Source: JBGSWE01 sp049292975 (GTDB lineage: Bacteria; Patescibacteriota; Saccharimonadia; Saccharimonadales; JACDBH01). From it: 7,367 nucleotides of DNA. Shown here in pieces: positions 1 to 4,002 of the stretch. Position 1 is the first letter of the stretch. Each line of letters begins with the position of its first letter. The notes under the pieces were generated by a model. That model saw only the letters and a list, made by a program, of their open reading frames with translations. It was not told the origin of the DNA and ran no database searches. The position numbers were made by a program, and so were the translations under genes. The stretch covers positions 1 to 7,367 of the forward strand of contig JBATRZ010000052.1 of assembly GCA_049292975.1 (NCBI GenBank), in the 5' to 3' direction.

Positions 1-1
1 C

Positions 2-69
2 GTGCGGCGAGTATCGCCGCACAGGCCTTGCGCCTGTTCGATTCCCCGCAAGCCAAGCAGTTGGCTTGC
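2..69. repeat. Run of three perfect hairpins
   Basis: Three perfect inverted repeats lie almost end to end: 2-10 with 14-22 (9 bp, 3-base loop), 21-26 with 32-37 (6 bp, 5-base loop) and 48-56 with 61-69 (9 bp, 4-base loop). The block lies beyond the terminator of the minus-strand tRNA-Arg and no credible gene covers it. Bases 36-47 (GTTCGATTCCCC) resemble a tRNA T-arm on the plus strand, the opposite orientation to the tRNA-Arg next to it, but the flanking bases do not form a T-stem. The function is unknown. The block could be part of a structured RNA or palindromic repeat debris continuing left of the window. Confidence 0.6.
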
Positions 70-76
70 TATCTCT

Positions 77-127
77 GGGTACCAATTCAAAAACCCACCG
101 CAAGGGTGGGCTCTTGAATTGGTACCC
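77..127. repeat. 14-bp inverted repeat enclosing the tRNA-Arg terminator
   Basis: Bases 77-90 and 114-127 are perfect reverse complements (14 bp). They enclose a second hairpin (94-99 with 105-110). The right arm overlaps the last bases of tRNA-Arg, including its encoded CCA, so the left arm is an inverted copy of the tRNA 3' end. In a minus-strand transcript the tRNA 3' end could pair with this downstream copy, giving a long stem that sequesters the CCA end until processing. Confidence 0.7.
89..110 (-). terminator. Intrinsic terminator of tRNA-Arg
   Basis: Read on the minus strand, CCCACC (110-105), a 5-base loop and GGTGGG (99-94) are followed at once by TTTTT (93-89), a compact GC-rich stem with a U-tract. 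It starts ten bases past the encoded CCA of tRNA-Arg, where a tRNA terminator is expected. Confidence 0.75.
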
Positions 128-196
128 CGGGAGGGAATCGAACCCCCGACCTGTGGGATAGAAGCCCATTGCTCTAATCCGCTGAGCTACCGGGGC
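120..196 (-). tRNA. tRNA-Arg (anticodon UCU)
   Basis: This is an intact 77-base tRNA gene read on the minus strand, decoding AGA (and possibly AGG). The acceptor stem GCCCCGG pairs with CCGGGGT (one G-U at the end). The D-stem is GCTC/GAGC. The anticodon stem ATGGG/CCCAC has a mismatch at its outermost position, and its loop CTTCTAT gives anticodon TCT. The T-stem GGGGG/CCCTC encloses the loop TTCGATT. The discriminator base is A and CCA is encoded. A terminator follows at 110-89. A broken second copy of the same gene lies just upstream (251-490), and transcripts started there would run into this gene. Confidence 0.96.
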
Positions 197-216
197 GTGA
201 GTACCGTAACTTTTTA

Positions 217-246
217 AGTGTAAGGGGGTTTGATTCCCTAAATCAA
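217..246 (-). promoter_or_regulatory. Possible promoter of tRNA-Arg
   Basis: On the minus strand, TTGATT (246-241), an 18-base spacer and TACACT (222-217) would place the start near 210, about 14 bases before tRNA position 1. The -10 is only a fair match. The -35 is also one arm of a small palindrome (230-235 with 241-246), so the likeness may be accidental. The stronger alternative is the extended -10 at 503-511 upstream of the broken copy. Confidence 0.35.
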
Positions 247-264
247 TAGTTCGAACCTTCGACC

Positions 265-290
265 CATACATTGCTTGGAAGCAATGTATG
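265..290. repeat. Perfect 12-bp hairpin in the variable-loop insert
   Basis: Bases 265-276 and 279-290 are perfect reverse complements with only two bases between them, giving an 11-bp stem with a 4-base loop when folded. TTTT follows at 291-294 on the plus strand, so it could weakly terminate plus-strand transcription. It directly abuts the T-arm remnant of the broken tRNA-Arg, suggesting a small inserted palindromic element. Confidence 0.7.
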
Positions 291-303
291 TTTTCCCTGC
301 TTG

Positions 304-327
304 GCTGAGCAAATGCTTCAGCTTTTT
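304..327 (+). terminator. Terminator-like hairpin in the insert
   Basis: GCTGAGCA (304-311) pairs with TGC-T-TCAGC (314-322) through one bulged T, and TTTTT follows at 323-327. The shape is that of an intrinsic terminator on the plus strand, yet no plus-strand gene precedes it in the window. Because tRNA-Arg transcription runs the other way, it more probably belongs to the inserted palindromic sequence. Confidence 0.35.
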
Positions 328-371
328 GCGAGCTAATTAGGGGTGGGATAGAAGCCCATGTCACAATCCTA

Positions 372-387
372 CTGCCAGCAAGCTGGC
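372..387. repeat. Short palindromes inside the 106-base insert
   Basis: TGCCAG (372-377) and CTGGCA (382-387) are perfect complements around CAAG. A related CTGCCA-C-TGGCAG palindrome lies at about 448-460. Both are within the insert that separates the D-arm and anticodon-arm pieces of the broken tRNA-Arg. No ORF or intron core is visible in the insert. Confidence 0.55.
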
Positions 388-502
388 AATCGGTTGCGAC
401 CCCGCCTCAGCTTGGCACTTCGTGGCCATGCTTCCGGCCTTGCAGACTGCCACTGGCAGCCCTCACTCTAATCCGCTGAGCTACCGGGGCGTACCTTAAC
501 AG

Positions 503-511
503 ATTATAACA
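503..511 (-). promoter_or_regulatory. Extended -10 promoter reading into the broken tRNA-Arg copy
   Basis: On the minus strand TGTTATAAT gives the extended -10 form TG-N-TATAAT (TATAAT at 508-503). The expected start near 496 is six bases before tRNA position 1 of the broken copy. No good -35 is visible, which extended -10 promoters tolerate. A transcript from here would cross both inserts, then the intact tRNA-Arg, and end at the terminator near 89. Confidence 0.6.
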
Positions 512-523
512 GATAATCAGTAA

Positions 524-552
524 TTGAACGTACATTACTAGCTATGTATAAT
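524..552 (+). promoter_or_regulatory. Promoter of the HTH/LAGLIDADG-like gene
   Basis: TTGAAC (524-529), a 17-base spacer and a perfect TATAAT (547-552) form a near-consensus promoter. Its expected start point, about seven bases after the -10, falls on the ATG at 559, implying a leaderless mRNA. It is divergent from the minus-strand extended -10 at 503-511. Confidence 0.75.
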
Positions 553-558
553 AGTACT

Positions 559-1230
559 ATGCATACATTGCGCCCGGAAGCTGAGGAGCTGCGTAGACGA
601 GGCTATTCATATAAGCTGATAGAGGAAAAATTGGGTATTTCTAGGGCAACGATGAGCTACTGGTTCAAAGACAAGCCTTTTACTCCAAACGCGGAAGTAC
701 TGGCCCGCATAAAGAATGGTCCGGCAAAAGTTGGCGTCATGAGACACAATGCCCGGGTGAAAGAAATTCAGGAGCAGAAAAATGTGGGTATTCAAGAGAT
801 AGGCACCTTATCCAAGCGTGACCTTTTGATGCTTGGCATAGGACTTTATATAGGCGAGGGTGCCAAGTCGGCCGAAATAATACGGGTCAGCAATGCTGAT
901 CCAGCGGTGATTCTCCTATCCATAAAATGGTTTCGAGAAGTTTGTGGGCTTGAAGATGACAACTTGACAATAAGACTTCATCTGTACCCCGATAACGATG
1001 AGATTTTAAGCATGCAGTACTGGAAAAAGATAACGGGCTTGCCAGGCAGCAGCTTTAAGAAGTCTTCTATAGACAGCCGTACCGACAAGCGCGTTGCAAA
1101 ACAAAGGAAGTTGCCCTATGGAACAGCCCATGTCACTGTTGTCAGTAACGGTGACCCCGATAAAGGACGAAGGTTGTTCAGGAAAATCAACGGATGGATG
1201 AGTGGCGCGTTAAATAACGATGTGATATAA
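559..1230 (+). CDS. HTH and LAGLIDADG-like domain protein
   Basis: This protein has 223 residues from ATG 559, or 228 from an in-frame ATG at 544. The later start is preferred because the 544 ATG overlaps the -10 box (547-552) and 559 sits at the predicted transcription start; neither has a Shine-Dalgarno sequence. In 228-residue numbering, residues 11-42 form a helix-turn-helix (EKLGISRATMSYWF). Residues 66-92 are a charged, probably helical linker. Residues 94-106 (LLMLGIGLYIGEG) resemble a LAGLIDADG helix with an acidic residue near its end. The C-terminal half has the alternating beta/alpha pattern expected of one LAGLIDADG-like unit and ends in KINGWMSG. I recall similar unnamed proteins as common in Patescibacteria. 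It could be a homing endonuclease relative or a WhiA-like regulator; one unit would need dimerisation. It lies between the broken tRNA-Arg and tRNA-Gly, which fits a mobile or tRNA-linked role, but no target is shown. Confidence 0.75.
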   Translation: MHTLRPEAEELRRRGYSYKLIEEKLGISRATMSYWFKDKPFTPNAEVLARIKNGPAKVGVMRHNARVKEIQEQKNVGIQEIGTLSKRDLLMLGIGLYIGEGAKSAEIIRVSNADPAVILLSIKWFREVCGLEDDNLTIRLHLYPDNDEILSMQYWKKITGLPGSSFKKSSIDSRTDKRVAKQRKLPYGTAHVTVVSNGDPDKGRRLFRKINGWMSGALNNDVI

Positions 1231-1231
1231 C
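1223..1231 (+). promoter_or_regulatory. Possible extended -10 for tRNA-Gly
   Basis: TGATATAAC (TG-N-TATAAC) overlaps the stop codon of the upstream gene. The expected start near 1238 is five bases before tRNA-Gly. No -35 is evident. Otherwise the tRNA would be co-transcribed with the gene that ends 12 bases before it. Confidence 0.45.
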
Positions 1232-1242
1232 AATATGGCCGC

Positions 1243-1317
1243 GCGGGTGTAGTTCATCGGCTAGAATGTGAGGTTTCCAACCTCAAGAGGAGGGTTCGAT
1301 TCCCTCTACCCGCACCA
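1243..1317 (+). tRNA. tRNA-Gly (anticodon UCC)
   Basis: This is a complete 75-base tRNA. The acceptor GCGGGTG pairs with TACCCGC, the D-stem is GTTC/GAAT, and the anticodon stem TGAGG/CCTCA holds the loop TTTCCAA with anticodon TCC. The T-stem GAGGG/CCCTC holds the loop TTCGATT. The discriminator is A and CCA is encoded. It decodes GGA (and possibly GGG). It starts 12 bases after the HTH/LAGLIDADG-like gene and is followed by a strong terminator at 1332-1366. Confidence 0.97.
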
Positions 1318-1331
1318 AGCAGCATAAAATT

Positions 1332-1366
1332 CTAAAAAACGAGCCTTTCTGTAGCTCGTTTTTTAG
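1332..1366. terminator. Bidirectional intrinsic terminator
   Basis: Bases 1332-1344 and 1354-1366 form a perfect 13-bp inverted repeat with a 9-base loop. The GC-rich ACGAGC/GCTCGT core is flanked by A6 and T6, so it works on both strands: for tRNA-Gly on the plus strand and for the convergent surface-protein gene on the minus strand, which ends 13 bases away. Confidence 0.9.
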
Positions 1367-1378
1367 TGTACTGGCCCG

Positions 1379-2995
1379 CTAGGCTTGGTATTGCTTGCGG
1401 CGGCTCAGGGCGGTGATACCGCTTGCTGTGCCAAGGATGCCTAGGCCGACAAGCAGGCCCTGGACAAATGGTGTGCCGGTGTTGGCTAGAACCTTCGGCG
1501 TTACCACTGGCACTGTAGGTGTGACGCCAATCACATTGCCTGGTGCTTTGGCTTTGTTGCCGAAGTCTACAATACATTCCTTATCCTCAACAACGACCTT
1601 CCAGCAAGCGTTGTTGGCGGGCAGCGTTTGTGTCCAGCCGTCTTTTTGTACTTCGCAAACAAGGTAAGTTCCTGCTTCGAGGCTGGCAAAGCTGAACGCG
1701 CCTTGCTCATCTGTTACATCTTCTGCAAGCAGGCTTTCTTCACAATCTGATTCGTTTACTTCTACCAGCTCCCTGATTGATGCTACTGGTTCACAATAAG
1801 TATGGAGCCGGATGGTGAAGCCGCTGAGAGCTTCTTCGTCATCATCCCACTTACCATCACCGTCTGCATCATTGAATTTGTGGCCAGTAATGCTGCCGGT
1901 ACATCCCAGCAGGGATTCTTCCTTTGTTAGGTCGCGTTTCTGGGTGGTGGTGTCCTTGGTTGTGGTAGCGTTGGCGGTGTCTTCAACCCAAGCCTGGCCA
2001 TCCCACTTGTGCGGCGTGACCGTCTTGGTGCGGGTCTGGGTAACTGTTTTGTCGCCGCATTCCCACTCACCATCAACCCACTCACCATAAGTGATTTTAT
2101 CTTCTGGCATCTGGGTGCAGTCTTTTAGCTCATCAGATGTCAGTGTGCGCGGCGTGCCGGATTCGGTGGTAACTACTGGAGTGCCCGGAATCCATGTAAA
2201 GCCATCCTGGGCAAGCACATATGGCGTGACCGTCTTGGTGCGGGCAGGCGTGACGGATTTGCTCTCGCAGTTTGGTTCACCATCTTCCCATTCGGTGTAC
2301 TCTACTTTATCGGCTGGCTTAGGACAGGGGATACGCCTGCCGTTTTCTACGCCCTGGCTATCCAGTTTGTAGGTATAGTCAATTACTTCATTGGCATCAT
2401 TGTAATTTGGCTGGCCATAATTAAACCAGTCGCCTATTACGCGCGGGCCAGAGCCTACATCAAACGGAACGGTGGCTGGGTCGCTGGAGACCTTGTAAGG
2501 ACCGTAAAGTGCGGTGTATGGATCGCCGGCCGAGTGAATCTTGGTGTACTCGTAATGTCCGCCGTTCTCGACGCTGCGGGTATCGTAGAGTACGTATTTA
2601 AACCAGTCATGACCTTCTTTTGCAGGATCGGTGCTGCGCTGATCGCCAAAACCAGTCGTACTGTAATATTCCCACTCACCGTACTGTGTATTGCCTACTC
2701 TTGAATCCGTACGGTCGTGCTGGTTTATATAATGCTTCCAGTCCCACTTGTACCTCTTGTATTTGTATTCGGTCTTATAGTCTTTGACCAAGTTACGGCT
2801 ATACACATCTTCGGCATAGACTTTGCCGACTTTCCACCAGGAGACCTGCTCGTAACATTCTGTTGGTGCGGCCGGGACATTGTTGCCGTTTTGACCGTTT
2901 GCCAAGGCTACGGCTGGCAGGCCTAGCTGTGCCCCAAGGATTAGTGCTGCAAACAACAGGCTGCTGCGTTGCAGTAATTTTTGTAGTGTCTTCAT
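1379..2995 (-). CDS. Sortase-anchored surface protein with SdrD B-like domain
   Basis: This 538-residue protein is predicted to be exported and wall-anchored. Residues 1-32 form a signal peptide (KTLQKLLQR, a hydrophobic stretch, cleavage likely after ALA). Residues 50-215 are rich in Tyr and Trp with no recognised fold. Residues 227-295 and 296-365 are two related units, each with an EYTEWEDGE/TYGEWVDGE start, RTKTVTP, and paired cysteines. Residues 368-480 look like an SdrD B/Cna-B-type beta domain, with a calcium-loop-like NDADGDGKWDDDE and the closing GTYLVCEV...VDFGN. The C-terminus has the sorting signal LANTG (503-507), a hydrophobic segment and an RRK tail. Start: ATG with AGGAGGAG seven bases upstream. 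It is divergent from a sortase gene, which probably processes it. The role is likely adhesion or host contact; the ligand is unknown. Confidence 0.88.
   Translation of the reverse strand: MKTLQKLLQRSSLLFAALILGAQLGLPAVALANGQNGNNVPAAPTECYEQVSWWKVGKVYAEDVYSRNLVKDYKTEYKYKRYKWDWKHYINQHDRTDSRVGNTQYGEWEYYSTTGFGDQRSTDPAKEGHDWFKYVLYDTRSVENGGHYEYTKIHSAGDPYTALYGPYKVSSDPATVPFDVGSGPRVIGDWFNYGQPNYNDANEVIDYTYKLDSQGVENGRRIPCPKPADKVEYTEWEDGEPNCESKSVTPARTKTVTPYVLAQDGFTWIPGTPVVTTESGTPRTLTSDELKDCTQMPEDKITYGEWVDGEWECGDKTVTQTRTKTVTPHKWDGQAWVEDTANATTTKDTTTQKRDLTKEESLLGCTGSITGHKFNDADGDGKWDDDEEALSGFTIRLHTYCEPVASIRELVEVNESDCEESLLAEDVTDEQGAFSFASLEAGTYLVCEVQKDGWTQTLPANNACWKVVVEDKECIVDFGNKAKAPGNVIGVTPTVPVVTPKVLANTGTPFVQGLLVGLGILGTASGITALSRRKQYQA
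2013..2244 (-). repeat. Internal 70-residue repeat marked by an identical 22-base pair
   Basis: Bases 2013-2034 and 2223-2244 are identical and encode RTKTVTP in each of two tandem protein units, so the period is 210 bases (70 codons). Sequence around this core has diverged more, pointing to strong constraint or recent gene conversion of this segment. Confidence 0.75.
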
Positions 2996-2998
2996 AAG

Positions 2999-3074
2999 CT
3001 CCTCCTAATGTTGCTGATGATATTACACCCACCGTTTCTAAAGCCGATTATACCCTCATTATGCGAAAAAACAA
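2999..3074 (-). promoter_or_regulatory. Promoter and ribosome site of the surface-protein gene
   Basis: On the minus strand TTGTTT (3074-3069), a 16-base spacer and a perfect TATAAT (3052-3047) predict a start near 3040. AGGAGGAG (3006-2999) is a strong Shine-Dalgarno sequence just before the ATG at 2995. The -35 lies inside the first codons of the longest sortase reading frame, one reason to doubt that upstream sortase start. Confidence 0.7.
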
Positions 3075-3708
3075 GTATTATTTTTTTACATTTGCAATCA
3101 CTGCTATGCTTAAGCCTGTGAAACGTATCAAAAAGCACGCCGCAAGGCTGAAAGAGCTGCGGGTTATAAACAACCTTTTGACTGCCACGGCTGTGCTGCT
3201 TGGCTTGTATATTATGCTTGCGCCGCTTTTGCCGCAGGCCAAGTGGGCGGCAGTAGAGAAAACACCGCTCAAACAAGTCTTTAATAAAGCTGAGGCAGTC
3301 GAGAAAGCCGCAGACGGCACTATTGGCAGCAACCGCCTATTTATACCCAGGCTAGGTCTGGAAGAGGTCATTTATGAAGGCGGTGCCGAAAACTTAAGCA
3401 AGGGCGTTGTGCGCCGCGGCCAGACCAGTACACCGGACAGGGGCAGTAATACGGTACTCGTAGGCCACCGTTTCATGTATGACCAAAGGGGTGTGTTTTA
3501 TCATCTTGATAAGCTTAAAGTTGGTGATACTATCAGCGTGCATTGGGAAGTGGAGAAGTATGATTACAAGGTAACGGAGACGTTCATTGTTTCGCCAGAG
3601 ACGATATCTATAGAGGACCCGGCTGATAAAGATATACTGACGCTTTATACCTGCACGCCGCTATGGAACCCCAAGGACCGGCTGGTCGTACGGGCGCAGC
3701 GGCTATGA
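3061..3708 (+). CDS. Membrane-anchored sortase, class E-like
   Basis: This cysteine transpeptidase cleaves sorting signals and attaches proteins to the cell surface. In the 215-residue frame the catalytic His is H136 (VGHRF), the Cys is C198 (TLYTCTP) and the Arg is R207 (DRLVV). Residues 36-58 form one membrane segment after a basic stretch, so the catalytic domain should face outward. The TLYTC pattern resembles class E sortases, known in actinobacteria to use LAxTG signals; the divergent neighbour ends in LANTG, so the pair matches. The start is uncertain: ATG 3061, ATG 3106 and GTG 3118 are in frame and none has a Shine-Dalgarno sequence. The first 15 codons are A/T-rich and overlap the neighbour's -35, so the true start may be 3106 or 3118. 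Confidence 0.88.
   Translation: MRKNKYYFFTFAITAMLKPVKRIKKHAARLKELRVINNLLTATAVLLGLYIMLAPLLPQAKWAAVEKTPLKQVFNKAEAVEKAADGTIGSNRLFIPRLGLEEVIYEGGAENLSKGVVRRGQTSTPDRGSNTVLVGHRFMYDQRGVFYHLDKLKVGDTISVHWEVEKYDYKVTETFIVSPETISIEDPADKDILTLYTCTPLWNPKDRLVVRAQRL
3102..3110 (+). promoter_or_regulatory. Possible extended -10 of the sortase gene
   Basis: TGCTATGCT fits TG-N-TATnnT. The expected start near 3117 would coincide with the in-frame GTG at 3118, allowing leaderless translation. No convincing -35 at the usual spacing is seen (TTTACA at 3085-3090 is too close), so this is tentative. Confidence 0.3.
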
Positions 3709-3774
3709 ATCCAGTAGGAAACCAAAATATGACCTGCCGTATTTTGACGTTTGAAATGCTGTTCAGGTTACGGC

Positions 3775-3817
3775 CGTACAATGTACGAGGAAGGTTAAGT
3801 GGTTTCTAACGGGATGA
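3775..3817 (+). repeat. 43-base shared leader, copy A (small-ORF start)
   Basis: This segment aligns without gaps to the minus-strand segment 5561-5519 at the start of the HTH-MurA gene, with 36 of 43 bases identical and a 20-base identical run (3789-3808). It holds the palindrome CGTACA-A-TGTACG (3775-3787), the Shine-Dalgarno sequence AGGAAGG, the GTG start at 3799 and the ATG at 3814. Similarity stops on both sides. Confidence 0.8.
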
Positions 3818-3927
3818 AAGAATGGCACCGCACCGTGATACTAGTGCTTCTGATTGCCTTTGCTATCGGCTACATCTTATGGGCACGACAGCAGGTTGAT
3901 ACGTATTTCGTGGACAGCCTCAGGTAA
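3799..3927 (+). CDS. Small single-pass membrane protein (42 residues)
   Basis: A short reading frame starts at GTG 3799, four bases after AGGAAGG (3788-3794); an in-frame ATG at 3814 would give 37 residues. The product is a short polar N-terminus (MVSNGMKEWHRT), a hydrophobic helix at about residues 13-29 (VILVLLIAFAIGYILWA) and a polar tail ending VDTYFVDSLR. No family is recognised. It lies 90 bases after the sortase gene on the same strand and may be co-transcribed. Its start region is nearly the same as that of the HTH-MurA gene, which suggests shared regulation or duplication of a start cassette. A well-placed ribosome site and a clean membrane helix argue that it is real, but its size leaves doubt. 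Confidence 0.6.
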   Translation: MVSNGMKEWHRTVILVLLIAFAIGYILWARQQVDTYFVDSLR

Positions 3928-3928
3928 G

Positions 3929-4002
3929 GCCACAGAATCTACACCAGCAAACAGGCGGCTGGCTCTGCCAGACGGTAGGTTTGCTGGTGTAGGATTTGTG
4001 GC
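3929..4002. repeat. 24-bp imperfect stem between small ORF and murA
   Basis: Bases 3929-3952 pair with 3979-4002 with a single A-A mismatch and two pairs that are G-U in a plus-strand RNA; in a minus-strand RNA those two become C-A mismatches. The 26-base loop contains a smaller CTGGC/GCCAG hairpin. The right arm reaches the murA stop codon. It sits between convergent genes, so transcript-end protection or termination is plausible, but there is no U-tract on either side. Confidence 0.75.

Larger units (their letters stand above)
251..490 (-). pseudogene. tRNA-Arg(UCU) second copy, split by two hairpin-bearing inserts
   Basis: Three pieces of the intact tRNA-Arg recur here in correct order and strand. 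Bases 466-492 equal 172-198 (27/27: 5' acceptor strand and D-arm). Bases 343-359 equal 153-169 (17/17: anticodon arm with TCT). Bases 251-264 match 138-151 (12/14: variable loop and T-arm). An insert of about 106 bases (360-465) replaces two bases between the D-arm and the anticodon arm. A second insert (265-342) sits in the variable loop. The T-stem no longer pairs and no 3' acceptor strand is visible, so the copy looks dead as a tRNA. The leader upstream of position 1 is also partly shared (GTTAnGGTAC on the minus strand), which suggests tandem duplication followed by insertions. Whether the inserts are removed from RNA cannot be told. Confidence 0.75.

Noticed and set aside
36..47. End of a plus-strand tRNA (T-loop-like GTTCGATTCC)
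   Set aside because: The flanking bases do not form a T-stem and no acceptor or anticodon arm can be assembled around it.
2..217. 71-residue reading frame on the plus strand across the tRNA-Arg region
   Set aside because: It is the antisense translation of the tRNA gene and its flanking hairpins (PREGIEPPTCGIEAHC is a familiar tRNA-antisense artefact), with no ribosome site.
360..465. Group I intron in the second tRNA-Arg copy
   Set aside because: The insert is about 106 bases, too short for a catalytic core; it lies at the D/anticodon junction rather than in the anticodon loop; and the T-arm beyond it is broken.
1..500. CRISPR array or regular repeat array
   Set aside because: The hairpins differ in sequence and spacing; there are no regularly spaced identical repeats.
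3744..3773. Promoter for the small ORF (TTGACG at 3744-3749)
   Set aside because: The -35 is good, but the bases at the right distance (TTACGG) are a poor -10, so it is not listed as a feature.
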